A model generated the notes under the pieces. It made no database searches, was not told the origin of the DNA, and worked only from the letters and a program-made list of their open reading frames with translations. From Thermohalobaculum sp965247385 (GTDB taxonomy: Bacteria > Pseudomonadota > Alphaproteobacteria > Rhodobacterales > Rhodobacteraceae), in NCBI GenBank assembly GCA_965247385.1, contig CBDFHG010000002.1, positions 868,001-932,000 on the forward strand: 64,000 nucleotides of DNA, given 5' to 3'. How positions within the stretch are numbered: position 1 is the stretch's first letter; the number at the start of each line of letters is the position of its first letter. The position numbers and the translations under genes were made by a program. This document shows, one piece after another, positions 46,550 to 55,962 of the stretch.

Positions 46550-47116
46550 TCAATCTTCGCACCGGCGGGTCAGGATGCGTGTCTTTTCCTCGCGGCGGAC
46601 AGGAATGAACCCCATGCGCTGGTAGAGCACAAGGGCGCGGGGGTGGTCGAGGGTGCTGGTGTTGATTGTCATCCGGGTCACGCCGGGCCGGTCCCAGCCC
46701 ATGTGTGTTGCGCTGGCGAGAAACCACTTGCTGAGGCCACGGCCGATCGCCTGGGGTGCCAGGCCGAGATAGGCGAGGTCGCAGGTGTGGCCTTGATTGG
46801 TACCGGGGTCACGGGTGTCGAGGATGAAGAACCCACCGGGCCAGCCCTCGACCATCAGGGTGAAAAGTTCGACCTTGGGGTCGGCGAGGAACGCTTCCTG
46901 CTGCTGTTGGGTGGCGTCGAGCCAATCGGTCCATTCGTAATCGGCTCCGACAGCGCTGTAGAGGTAGAGGAAATACCCGACTGGCGGGCCTTTGGCCGCG
47001 ATCAGCGCCAGCGACAAGCCGATGGGCATGTGGGGGATGGGCGCGGCGGGACGCGCCGTCATCTCCAGATAGGTGACGGTGTAGTCGATGGTGTCGCCGG
47101 GTTTTTTCAGCGCCAT
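46550..47116 (-). CDS. GNAT-family N-acetyltransferase
   Basis: This 188-aa protein contains the acetyl-CoA segment CDLAYLGLAPQAIGRGLSKW (Q/R-x2-G-x-G/A pattern) and ends with ALVLYQRMGFIPVRREEKTR, both typical of GNAT enzymes. The substrate is unknown. It lies 15 bp downstream of the sulfurtransferase gene on the same strand, so the two form an operon. Confidence 0.88.
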   Translation of the reverse strand: MALKKPGDTIDYTVTYLEMTARPAAPIPHMPIGLSLALIAAKGPPVGYFLYLYSAVGADYEWTDWLDATQQQQEAFLADPKVELFTLMVEGWPGGFFILDTRDPGTNQGHTCDLAYLGLAPQAIGRGLSKWFLASATHMGWDRPGVTRMTINTSTLDHPRALVLYQRMGFIPVRREEKTRILTRRCED

Positions 47117-47131
47117 GATATCCCCAGGGCC

Positions 47132-47983
47132 TTACCCGGTCTCGACCGCCAGGTCCGGATAGGCGCCCCATTCGACCCAGGAGCCGTCATAGAGCGCATT
47201 ACGGGTATGGCCCATGCGGTGCAGCGCCAGGGTCAGGACGGCAGCGGTGACACCGGAGCCGCAAGAGGTCACGATGGGTCGTTTCAAATCGACTCCGGCG
47301 GCCTCGAACAAGGCGCGGGTCGCGTCGATGTCCTTCATGGTGCCGTCCGAGTTCAGCAAGCTGCCGTAATGGACGTTCTTCGCGCCGGGGATGTGGCCGG
47401 CGTGCAGACCCGCGCGGGGTTCCGGATCCTCGCCCCGGAAGCGGCCGGGGGCGCGGGCATCGACGATCTGCTCGGCGCGGAGCTTCGCCGCGCCGGCGAT
47501 CTGGGTGACGTCACGCACCATCGAGGCATTGCGCCGCCCGGTGAAGTGGCGTTCACGCGGGTCCGGTTCGTCGTCCTCGACCGGGCGCCCGCCAGCCAGC
47601 CATTTCGGCAGGCCGCCGTCCAGCACCGCCACGTCCTGGTGGCCGAAGATGCGGAACATCCACCAGACGCGGGCGGCCGAGAACAGCCCCTGCTGGTCGT
47701 AGACGATAACCCGGTGGCCGTTACCGATGCCCATCTTGCGCACGCGGCTGACGAATTTCTCGACCGGCGGCAGCATGTGGGGCAAGGGCGAATGGCTGTC
47801 GGCGATGTCGTCGATGTCGAAGAAGCGCGCGCCGGGGATATGGGCCTTGTTGTACTCTTTGTAGCCGTTGCGCCCATCGCCGGGCAGATAAAGGCTGGCG
47901 TCGAGGATACGGATATCCGGCGCGGTCAGGCGCTGGGCCAGCCAATCGGTCGAGACCAGAAGGTCGGGGTCGCTCGTCGCCAT
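47132..47983 (-). CDS. sseA: 3-mercaptopyruvate sulfurtransferase
   Basis: This is a two-domain rhodanese of 283 aa. The N-terminal domain begins LVSTDWLAQRLTAPDIRILD with HIPGARFFDIDDIAD. The C-terminal domain has VDARAPGRFRGEDPEPRAGL and the active loop TSCGSGVTA with C241. The CGSG(V/I)T(A) loop marks mercaptopyruvate rather than thiosulfate sulfurtransferases. It would move sulfur from 3-mercaptopyruvate to thiols or cyanide. It is the upstream gene of a pair with the GNAT gene. Confidence 0.93.
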   Translation of the reverse strand: MATSDPDLLVSTDWLAQRLTAPDIRILDASLYLPGDGRNGYKEYNKAHIPGARFFDIDDIADSHSPLPHMLPPVEKFVSRVRKMGIGNGHRVIVYDQQGLFSAARVWWMFRIFGHQDVAVLDGGLPKWLAGGRPVEDDEPDPRERHFTGRRNASMVRDVTQIAGAAKLRAEQIVDARAPGRFRGEDPEPRAGLHAGHIPGAKNVHYGSLLNSDGTMKDIDATRALFEAAGVDLKRPIVTSCGSGVTAAVLTLALHRMGHTRNALYDGSWVEWGAYPDLAVETG

Positions 47984-48065
47984 CGGTTACCTCATTTCCA
48001 GAAGCTGCCAGAATTTCCTAGAGGCGGCGGGCGGTGGAATCAACCGCCGTCAGGGCGGAGACCCC

Positions 48066-48616
48066 TTAGTTCACCGTTTCGGCGATCTGAAGCAACTCGA
48101 GCGGCGGGAAGGGTTTCAGCTTCTTGGCGACGCTCATGTTGATGACGAAGGCGAAGTCGGTCATCCGGGCGACGGAGAGGTCGCCAGGGGCTGCCCCGCC
48201 AACAAGGATCTTCCGGGCTTGTGTGGCGGCGAGCCGGCCAATTTCGCAGTCGCGCGCCGCGACCGAAATCAGTGCCCGCGAGTCGGTCACGAGCACCTCA
48301 TACGGGCTCAGCACCGGGAGGCCGTTCTCGACCGTCGCCCCAGTGAAGGCATCCCTATTCGCATCGAGGAAAGCGAACGAGCCGAGATGGACGAAATCGA
48401 CCCCCGCCACCTTTAGCTCGACCATCTTGTGGGCGATGTCCTCGACGCGGGGCTTGCCGTCGTCGAGGAGCGGAAGTTCGAGCGCGGTCAGGCCGAAACC
48501 CATCTCGCCGGACAGCGCGGCGACCTCCAGATGCTTCAGGACAGAGTTCTTCTCGTTGGCGTTGTAGATGAGGCCGAGATGGCGGAACCCGGGGCTATAC
48601 ATGCGCATGGTCTCGA
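48066..48616 (-). pseudogene. ABC transporter substrate-binding protein, C-terminal half
   Basis: The sequence reads NIETMRMYSPGFRHLGLIYN, GFGLTALELPLLDDGKPRVE and LPVLSPYEVLVTDSRALISV to the end. This is the second lobe of a periplasmic binding protein of the ABC_sub_bind (TrpX-like) family. The signal peptide and first lobe are missing: upstream of about 48617 the sequence is IS3 DNA. No transporter genes are next to it. It is a remnant produced by the IS3 insertion and loss of the gene front. Confidence 0.75.
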
Positions 48617-48636
48617 TGTTTGAACTACTCCCCATT

Positions 48637-49270
48637 CGTTGGACAGGATTGGCGCGATTTTAAGCTACAGATTTGGCTTGCCAGTCGGGTTTTTCCGTTT
48701 CTCTTCCGAACCAGTATGCGATGTCCGGGGTCGGTCCGTCATGGGCGGTGTGAGGCCGCCGTTTGTTGTAGAACTCGATCCATCTTCCGATGCCTGCGCG
48801 GGCCTCGTGGCCGCCGCTCCAAGCATAGAGATAAACCCACGCGTACTTCAATGAGCGCCAGAGACACCCGACGAAGATATTGTCGAGGAAACGTCCCTTT
48901 CCGTCCATCGAGATCTTCACGCCCGCTTGGCGCGGCCGGTCGGTCCAGGCCCAGGATGTGAACTGGCTGCCCTGATCCGTGTTCATGATCTCCGGCGGCC
49001 CGAACCGGACGAGCGCCTCGTTCAGGGCTTCGACGCGGAAGTCGGCCTCCAGCGTGTTCGACAGCCGCCAGAACTTTCCTTGTCGCCCAATCCATGATCG
49101 CGACGAGGTAGAGAAAGCCCCGGCGCATCGGGATGTAGGTCACGTCGGCACCCCAGACCTGGTTGGGCCGCGTGATCGCCATTCCGCGCAGCAAGTACGG
49201 CCAGGTCTTGTGGCCTTTTGCCTTCCGGCTATCGATGGGTTGCTCGTCGAAAAGGGATCGGCGGTTTCGG
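48637..49270 (-). mobile_element. IS3-family remnant with frameshifted orfB
   Basis: Reverse-strand pieces are KGHKTWPYLLRGMAITRPNQ, VWGADVTYIPMRRGFLYLVA, then in another frame MNTDQGSQFTSWAWTDRPRQ and IEFYNKRRPHTAHDGPTPDI. These are the integrase core of an IS3 OrfB with its DDE residues. At least one frameshift (near 49070) breaks it, and orfA with the HTH is missing. The end toward 48637 lies against the truncated ABC gene. Confidence 0.8.
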
Positions 49271-50474
49271 TCTGGATGACGCTGCGCGATGTTCATGCTG
49301 GCAACAGCCCGGGGTTGCTGACTTCCCTGCCGCGAATTCAGCCGGGGCAATCACAGAAAATCCGAAGTTAGATGGACGGGATCGCGCAAATTCCCGCCGA
49401 ACTGGTGGAATTGGGTTTGGTCCGAATTCAGGACCGGGTTGTCGAATTCGGGCAATAAGCGTAGCGAAGACTTTGCGGTTGGTGCCGGAGCGGGCTGGTC
49501 CGACGGCGGAATGGGAGATGCGGGGCGCATGGACAACTTCGACTATGTGATCGTCGGTGCCGGATCGGCGGGCTCGGTGCTGGCCAGCCGGTTGAGCGAG
49601 GACCCAGGCGTCACCGTCGCCCTGCTGGAAGCCGGACCGCGCGACTGGCATCCCTACATCCATATCCCGGCGGGCTTCATCAAGACCTTCCACGACCGTC
49701 GGTTCAACTGGTGCTACGAGATGGAGCCCAGCGAGTGGACCGGCGGGCGCCGGGTTTTCGCGCCGCGCGGCAAGACCCTGGGCGGGTCGAGTTCGATCAA
49801 TGGCCATGTCTATAATCGTGGCCAGCGGATGGACTTCGACAACTGGGCCCAGCGCGGCAACCGGGGTTGGGGCTATGCGGATGTGCTGCCCTATTTTCGG
49901 CGCATGGAACGGCGGATCGACATGGAGTCCAATGTCGACGAGACCTTCCGGGGCAAGGAGGGTGCGCTGACGGTGACCAATATGGATTGGAGCCACCCCT
50001 TGTGCTCTGCCTTCGTCGAGGGCGCGGTGCAACACGGCATTCCATTCAACCCGGACTATAACGGCGCGCAGCAGGAGGGCGTCAACTACACCCAGCGCAC
50101 GATCAACCATGGCCGCCGGGTCAGTGCCGCGACTGCCTTCCTGCACCCGGCATCGAGGCAGCCCAACCTGACCGTGCTGACCCACGCCCACGCGACCGGG
50201 CTGGTGTTGGAGGGCAAGCGCGCCGTGGGGGTGCGCTATGCCAAGGGCGGGCGCGGCGGCGCGGCGCGCGAGGTGCGGGCGCGGCGCGAGGTGATCCTGT
50301 CCGGCGGTGCCTACAACTCGCCGCAGCTTCTGCAATTGTCCGGGATCGGATCGGGCGAGGTGCTGGGCACGCTGGGCATTCCGATTGTACACGAACTGAC
50401 CGGAGTGGGCGACAACCTGCGCGACCACTACGGGCCGCGCTTTGTCGCCCGGGTCAAGAACATCGACACCATAA

Positions 50475-51965
50475 CAGCCCGTTGACGAAGTCGGCCCTGG
50501 ACACGAGCGGCCTGGTCTGATTCTATGATATTCTGATTTGACCGGGAGGTTCGCCGATGTCGATGGGACTGCAGAAGGATCGTCAGGGTGATTTGATGGT
50601 GGGCTGGGCGGAGATGCCGCGCTCGCCGGGTCATGTGTTTTACGACCGTCTTCAGTCGGTCCTGATTGAGGGCGGCTTCGACGACTTCGTCGAGGCGACC
50701 TGCCGGTGCTATTACGCGGCCAGGACGGGAGCGCCTTCGGTGCCGCCGGGGCGCTATTTCCGCATGCATCTGGTGGGCTACTTCGAGGGCATCGACTCTG
50801 AGCGCGGGCTGGAATGGCGCTGCTCGGATTCGCTGTCGCTGCGGGAGTTTCTGCGGCTGGAGAGCCGGGATCGTGTGCCGGACCATTCCTGGCTGTCGAA
50901 GACCCGCACGCGTCTGCCCCACGAGGTGCACGCGGTGGTCTTCGATTGGGTTCTGGCGCTGATCGCCGAGGCGGGTTTGGTGAAGGGCGACCGCATCGGG
51001 GTGGATGCCTCGACCATGGAGGCCAACGCGGCGCTGCGCAACATCGTGCGGCGCGACACGGGTGAGGGCTACCGGGAGATGCTGGAGCATCTGGCCCGGG
51101 AGAGCGGCATCGAGACGCCCACGGCCGAGGACCTGGCGCGTCTGGACCGCAAGCGCAAGGGCAAGAAGCTCTCGAACCAGGATTGGGTTTCCAGGAGCGA
51201 CCCCGAGGCCAGGGTCGCCAGGATGAAGGACGGCACGACCCATCTGGCCTACAAGCCCGAGCACGCGGTGGATCTGGACACCGGGGCGGTGGTGGCGGCC
51301 GAGTTGCACCCAGCCGATGAGGGCGACACCACGACGCTTTTCAAGACCCTGGCGGCGGCCGAGGCAAACCTCGAGGCGGTGGCTGCGGCACCGACGCCAG
51401 AGAGCCCGGCCGAATGCGTCACCGACAAGGGCTATTTCTCACGGGCGGTCTTGAAGGCCCTGGACGACAGTCCCTGGAAGACCCGGATCGCCGAGCCCAG
51501 GCAGAAGGGCTTTTCGCGCTGGCGCGATGACCAGGCGGCGCGCCGGGCGGTCACCAACAACCGCGTGCGGCTCAAGTCCGGGGTCGCCCGCGATGCCTTC
51601 AAGCTGCGCGCCGAGATCGTCGAGCGCTCCTTTGCCCACACCCTCGATCGCGGCGGCATGCGCCGAACCTGGCTGCGCGGGCGCGAGAACGTGCACAAGC
51701 GATACCTGCTTCACGTCGCCGGCCACAACCTCTCGTTGCTGATGCGCCAACTCATCGGTGCCGGCACCCCGCGCCAGGCTGTGGCGGGCGGATATGGCGG
51801 TGTTTTCGTGCTTGTTGCGCCCTCTGGAGCCGTTCTGGTCGCTCGGATCGTCCTCATCGTCTCGGAGGATGGCGAAACCGCCGACGCCGCGTTATGTTTC
51901 GTCGTGGGGTGAAACCCGGTCAAGTGGGGTGAAGCCCGGTAAATGGCGACTTTTTCAACGGGCTG
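50475..51965 (+). mobile_element. IS1182-type element (1491 bp) with 4-bp target duplication
   Basis: The ends CAGCCCGTTGACGAAGTCG (50475-50493) and CGACTTTTTCAACGGGCTG (51947-51965) are imperfect inverted repeats. ATAA is present on both sides (50471-50474 and 51966-51969). It lies inside the GMC oxidoreductase gene. Confidence 0.88.
50557..51912 (+). CDS. IS1182-type transposase, 451 aa
   Basis: This intact DDE transposase reads MPRSPGHVFYDRLQSVLIEG, RYFRMHLVGYFEGIDSERGL, the first catalytic region DRIGVDASTMEANAALRNIV, LAYKPEHAVDLDTGAVVAAE and AECVTDKGYFS (second Asp). It ends with FAHTLDRGGMRRTWLRGREN and VHKRYLLHVAGHNLSLLMRQ, which contains the last acidic helix region. Start ATG 50557 follows GGGAGG. 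The family name (IS1182 versus a related IS5-like group) is from memory. Confidence 0.85.
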   Translation: MSMGLQKDRQGDLMVGWAEMPRSPGHVFYDRLQSVLIEGGFDDFVEATCRCYYAARTGAPSVPPGRYFRMHLVGYFEGIDSERGLEWRCSDSLSLREFLRLESRDRVPDHSWLSKTRTRLPHEVHAVVFDWVLALIAEAGLVKGDRIGVDASTMEANAALRNIVRRDTGEGYREMLEHLARESGIETPTAEDLARLDRKRKGKKLSNQDWVSRSDPEARVARMKDGTTHLAYKPEHAVDLDTGAVVAAELHPADEGDTTTLFKTLAAAEANLEAVAAAPTPESPAECVTDKGYFSRAVLKALDDSPWKTRIAEPRQKGFSRWRDDQAARRAVTNNRVRLKSGVARDAFKLRAEIVERSFAHTLDRGGMRRTWLRGRENVHKRYLLHVAGHNLSLLMRQLIGAGTPRQAVAGGYGGVFVLVAPSGAVLVARIVLIVSEDGETADAALCFVVG

Positions 51966-52704
51966 ATAAACCAGCGCGCCCGGGGCTGGCGGTTGGGGCT
52001 GGAAGCGGCCAACTGGCTGCTCCGCCGCCAGGGCATTCTGGCGCTGAACCCGACGCTGGTCTATTGCTTCTGGCGCTCGGATCCCTCGATCGAGAACCCG
52101 GACCTGCAACTCACCTTCACGCCCGCGAGTTACTCGGAAGGGGTGCAGGGGCAGCTTGAGACCGAACCGGGGATGTCCATCGCCGTCTGGCAGCAACGTC
52201 CGGAGAGCAGCGGGTATGTGCGGGCGCGCTCGGCTGACCCGTTCGAGGCGCCGCTGATCCAGCCGAACTATCTGGCCGAGGCCGGGGACCGCCAGGTGCT
52301 GCTGGCGGGGATGAAGCTGGCGCGGGCGCTGCTGGCCTCGAAGCCGCTGGAACCCTACTACGATCACGAGGCGTTCCCCGGGCCGGATGTGCGGACCGAC
52401 GACGACTTGCTGGATACGGCGAAGCAGCGCGGCACGACGCTTTTCCACCCGATGGGAACTTGCCGCATGGGACCGGCGACAGACCCGAGTGCGGTGGTGG
52501 ACGACCAACTTCGGGTGCACGGCCTGAAGGGGTTGCGGGTGATCGACGCATCGATCATGCCGATGATGATCTCGGCCAACCTGAACGCCTCCGCCCTGAT
52601 GATCGGCGAGAAGGGCGCGGACCTGATCCGCAGGCGGGCGGCACCGGAGGCGGTGGCGCTCCCTGGCTAGGTGTTTAGAACACGATGAGGCCAAAAAGCG
52701 GCCT

Positions 52705-53328
52705 TCACACCTCCATCTCGACGCTGGGGATGATGGCGAAGAATTCGCCGCCGGAGCACAGGCCGAACCAGCGCACGCCCTCCACCTCGCGGTGCTCGCC
52801 GATATCGACCAGGCGGTAGAAGCTCTTGCGGTCGATCAGCGCCTCCAACCCGCGCCGGACATGCACATAGGGGCTGGGCTCGCCGGTCTCGGGGTCGCGC
52901 ACCACACGGATCGGGTTTTCCGGCCCGGCCACGGTGAAATCGCCGACATTGGTCTCGAAGGTGAGGACCTGCGCGTCGCCGTCGCCGCTCGCCTGGAAAT
53001 CCACCGCCAGGAAGGGGGCGTCATCAACCCGGATACCGATCTTCTCGACCGGGGTGACGAGGAAATACTTGCCGTCCTCCAGCTTCAGCACCGAAGCGAA
53101 CAGCTTGACCAGCTCCAGCCGCCCGATCGGCGTGCCCAGGTACCACCACATGCCGTTGCGGGCGATGCGGATGTCCAGATCGCCGCAATATTCCGGGTTC
53201 CACAGATGCACCGGGGGCCGGCCCTTTTTGCCCTTGGACGCCTGTGCGACCGCCTTTGCCAGGCTGTCGGCGGCGCCCGGGTCGGACAGGTTTTCGGATT
53301 TTGTTCCAGATTTTATTTCCGTCGTCAT
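52705..53328 (-). CDS. DUF1285 family protein, 207 aa
   Basis: Core segments are PPVHLWNPEYCGDLDIRIAR, NGMWWYLGTPIGRLELVKLF and GKYFLVTPVEKIGIRVDDAP, the DUF1285 pattern found widely in proteobacteria with unknown function. The start at 53328 (MTTEIKSGTKSENL) is preferred over a TTG further upstream. It is divergent from the moxR operon, with an 89-bp shared promoter region. In alphaproteobacteria this gene is commonly seen beside moxR/DUF58 genes, as here, which suggests a linked envelope role. Confidence 0.88.
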   Translation of the reverse strand: MTTEIKSGTKSENLSDPGAADSLAKAVAQASKGKKGRPPVHLWNPEYCGDLDIRIARNGMWWYLGTPIGRLELVKLFASVLKLEDGKYFLVTPVEKIGIRVDDAPFLAVDFQASGDGDAQVLTFETNVGDFTVAGPENPIRVVRDPETGEPSPYVHVRRGLEALIDRKSFYRLVDIGEHREVEGVRWFGLCSGGEFFAIIPSVEMEV

Positions 53329-53417
53329 GACACCCACATATTGCCTTTCCCGCGACCAACATAACATATGGTATGTAAAGGATAGCGCATTGACACCCCA
53401 AAGGAACACCAGAAGCC

Positions 53418-54425
53418 ATGCCAGAAGACAAGATTAACCCGGTTGAGCAGATCGAGCAGGCTGGCGAGACGCTGAAACGCATCAAGCAGCAGATTTCCCG
53501 ACGCATCGTCGGCCAGGCCGAGGTGGTGGACCTGGCGCTGACGGCGATCCTGTCCGGCGGCCACGCGCTGGTGGTCGGCGTGCCGGGGCTGGCCAAGACC
53601 CGGCTGGTCGACACCTTGGGCACGGTGCTGGGGCTGGACACCAACCGGATCCAGTTCACCCCCGACCTGATGCCCGCCGACATCCTCGGCTCCGAGGTGC
53701 TGGAGGAGGGCAAGGACGGCAGCCGGGCATTCCGCTTTATCGACGGGCCGGTCTTCACCCAGTTGCTGATGGCCGACGAGATCAATCGGGCCAGCCCGCG
53801 CACCCAGTCGGCGCTGTTGCAGGCGATGCAGGAGGGCGAGGTCACCATCGCCGGCCAACACCGCAAGCTGGCGCGCCCGTTCCATGTGCTGGCGACCCAG
53901 AACCCGATCGAGCAGGAGGGCGTCTATCCGCTGCCCGAGGCCCAACTCGACCGCTTCCTGCTGCAGATCGACGTCGACTATCCATCGCGCGACGAGGAGC
54001 GCGACATCCTGCTGACCACAACCGGGGTCGCCGAGGACAGCGCCGATCCGGTGCTCGAGGCGCAGGGCCTGCTGGCGCTGCAACGGCTGGTGCGCCAGAT
54101 CCCGGTCGGCGAGCAGGTGGTCGAGGCGATCCTGACCCTGGTCCGCGCCGCCCGGCCCGACGGCCCGGAGGGGAGCGACGTGGCGCGCAAGCGCCTCGCC
54201 TGGGGTCCCGGCCCGCGCGCCGCGCAAGCGCTGATGCTGGCATCGCGGGCGCGCGCCCTGATCGGCGGGCGGCTGGCGCCCTCGGTGCCCGATGTTGCGG
54301 CGCTGGCCCATCCGGCGCTGACCCACCGCATGGCGCTGACCTTCGCCGCAAGGGCCGAGGGGGCGACCATCAACGGGGTGATTGACGATCTGCTGGCGGG
54401 GACGGCGCTGGAGGCGGCGGCGTGA
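53418..54425 (+). CDS. MoxR-family AAA+ ATPase
   Basis: MoxR ATPases act as chaperones that mature metal- or VWA-domain complexes. At 335 aa, the Walker A is GVPGLAKT (54-61), Walker B and sensor lie in LLMADEINRASPRTQSALLQ near 116, followed by MQEGEVTIAGQHRKLARPFH and the ATQNPIEQEGVYPLPEAQLD sensor 1 region. It is the first gene of an operon with a secreted protein, DUF58 and DUF4159 genes. Its TGA overlaps the next gene's GTG start. Confidence 0.95.
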   Translation: MPEDKINPVEQIEQAGETLKRIKQQISRRIVGQAEVVDLALTAILSGGHALVVGVPGLAKTRLVDTLGTVLGLDTNRIQFTPDLMPADILGSEVLEEGKDGSRAFRFIDGPVFTQLLMADEINRASPRTQSALLQAMQEGEVTIAGQHRKLARPFHVLATQNPIEQEGVYPLPEAQLDRFLLQIDVDYPSRDEERDILLTTTGVAEDSADPVLEAQGLLALQRLVRQIPVGEQVVEAILTLVRAARPDGPEGSDVARKRLAWGPGPRAAQALMLASRARALIGGRLAPSVPDVAALAHPALTHRMALTFAARAEGATINGVIDDLLAGTALEAAA

Positions 54426-55063
54426 GCCCACTTCGCCTGATTTCGCTGGTCGTTGCGGTGGCGGGCATAGCAATGCCAGCCGCTGCAACCTCAGCGGTTA
54501 CGATCGAGGCGTTTGGAGGGTTCTGTCTGGAAAGAGCCCTTTTCGGGAGGCCCGTGGCGCCCGCTGCTGTGGAGCGGGGCATGGAGATAATCTCGCAGAT
54601 ATCGGACGCCTACGCGCCCGACCAATACGTCACCAGGGAGGCTGGCCATCCGCTTGCCGTCGTCACCGCCACCGGATTCGGAGCCCATCAAATTCAGGCT
54701 CCGATGCCTGAGGGGATCGTCGTCCTGCAGTTGGCGACAAGCAAAGTTTTGGCCAAAGACCCGGCCGGGCGGAACGTCGACCTGGTGTATTGCGTCGTGA
54801 CCTCCGCGCAGGAGCACCGCGCAGCACGCGCCCTCGTCGAGGTTCGACGCGAGGTGAGCGACAAACTTCCGCGAGCGGCTGTCGCAAGCGAACCATACAG
54901 CAATGTTCGGGACGGTTTTGCTTTCGACACTGTTAGCTGGACCTGGGGTGACATCGATTCGGATTCCAGTCGATTTGAGGTCTCATACAGCGGCACGGCG
55001 AAGCCATGCTTCATGGGAGGAGGCATACTCTTCGCTTACCGCATTGCGAGGGCTCCCGAATGA
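54422..55063 (+). CDS. Unknown secreted protein, 213 aa, inside the moxR-DUF58 operon
   Basis: GTG 54422 overlaps the moxR stop, and the product's TGA overlaps the DUF58 ATG, so translation is tightly coupled on both sides. Residues 1-22 are a signal peptide (LRLISLVVAVAGIAMPAAAT). The mature part has no recognised domain; two pairs of conserved-looking segments (VEAFGGFCLERALF-like and SYSGTAKPCFMGGG with Cys) suggest a small periplasmic domain. moxR-DUF58 pairs are normally adjacent, so this gene is an insertion into a conserved operon. Its codon use is less GC-biased than its neighbours, which hints at later arrival. Confidence 0.7.
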   Translation: MSPLRLISLVVAVAGIAMPAAATSAVTIEAFGGFCLERALFGRPVAPAAVERGMEIISQISDAYAPDQYVTREAGHPLAVVTATGFGAHQIQAPMPEGIVVLQLATSKVLAKDPAGRNVDLVYCVVTSAQEHRAARALVEVRREVSDKLPRAAVASEPYSNVRDGFAFDTVSWTWGDIDSDSSRFEVSYSGTAKPCFMGGGILFAYRIARAPE

Positions 55064-55962
55064 CCACCGCCGCCCAAACCTCCCGCGAGCGCGCAGGCTG
55101 GCTGCGCCGGGATGCCGAGCGCATTTCCGGCACCCTGCCGCCCTTGCTGGTCGAGGCCGAACGGCTGGCCTCGGGCCTGGTCACCGGGGTCCATGGCCGC
55201 AGGCGGGCGGGCATGGGTGAGACCTTTTGGCAGTACCGCGCCGCCCATCCGGGCGATCCGTTCTCGCTGATCGACTGGCGCCGCTCGGCCCGATCCGACC
55301 GGCTCTATGTGCGCGAGATGGAGTGGGAGGCGGCGGAGACCGTGCTGGTCTGGTGCGACCGCTCGCAGTCGATGGATTTCCAGTCCGACCTGGCGCCGCG
55401 CTCGAAGGCGGCGCGGGCGGCGTTGCTGACGCTGGCGCTGGGCGTGCTGCTGTCGCGCGGCGCCGAGCGGTTCGGGCTGGTCGGCACCGAGGCCGAGCCA
55501 CCGCGCACCGGCGAGCGTCAGCTCATGCGTTGGGCCGGGATCCTCAACGCCGCGCCTGAGACCGCCACCGATTTCGGCGCGCCGCCGCCGATTGCCCTGC
55601 CACGGGTCGGGCGCGCGGTGTTCCTCTCCGATTTCATGGGCCCGCGCGATGCAGTGTTCCCGGCGCTGATGGCGGCGGCGGGGCAGGGCGTCGCCGGGGT
55701 CTACCTGCAGATCCTCGACCCGGTCGAGGAGGAGTTCCCCTATGCCGGGCGCACCCGGTTCGAGAGCGTCGGCCGCCAGGTGCGCCACGAGACCGATCAG
55801 GCCTCCAGCCTGCGCGACGCCTATCTGGACCGGTTGGCCGAGCGGCGCGACGATCTGGACCGGGTGGCGCGGCGCTCGGGATGGCAATTGATCCTGCACC
55901 GCACCGACGAGAGCCCGCGCAAGGCGCTGTTGCAGCTCTACGCGGCGCTGGGAGGGGTCTGA
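55060..55962 (+). CDS. DUF58 domain protein
   Basis: This 300-aa protein contains the DUF58 signature GDPFSLIDWRRSARSDRLYV and REMEWEAAETVLVWCDRSQS with a VWA-like D-x-S-x-S (DRSQS) site. It pairs with MoxR ATPases in many bacteria, probably as the client or adaptor. ATG 55060 overlaps the preceding stop, and the stop overlaps the next ATG (TGATG). The function is not established for the family. Confidence 0.92.
   Translation: MTTAAQTSRERAGWLRRDAERISGTLPPLLVEAERLASGLVTGVHGRRRAGMGETFWQYRAAHPGDPFSLIDWRRSARSDRLYVREMEWEAAETVLVWCDRSQSMDFQSDLAPRSKAARAALLTLALGVLLSRGAERFGLVGTEAEPPRTGERQLMRWAGILNAAPETATDFGAPPPIALPRVGRAVFLSDFMGPRDAVFPALMAAAGQGVAGVYLQILDPVEEEFPYAGRTRFESVGRQVRHETDQASSLRDAYLDRLAERRDDLDRVARRSGWQLILHRTDESPRKALLQLYAALGGV

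Larger units (their letters stand above)
49529..52670 (+). pseudogene. GMC-family (choline dehydrogenase-like) oxidoreductase, split by IS1182-type element
   Basis: The coding parts are 49529-50474 and 51970-52670. Removing the IS and one ATAA copy joins KNIDTI to NQRARGWRLGLEAANW in frame, giving about 548 residues, the normal size. The N-terminal FAD fold is FDYVIVGAGSAGSVLASRLS, GMC signature 1 is GKTLGGSSSINGHVYNRGQ, and the C-terminal catalytic region has FHPMGTCRMGPATDPSAVV and DASIMPMMISANLNASALMI. Such enzymes oxidise alcohols to aldehydes; the substrate is not known. The split gene cannot make an active enzyme. A start further upstream (49439) is less likely. Confidence 0.88.
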
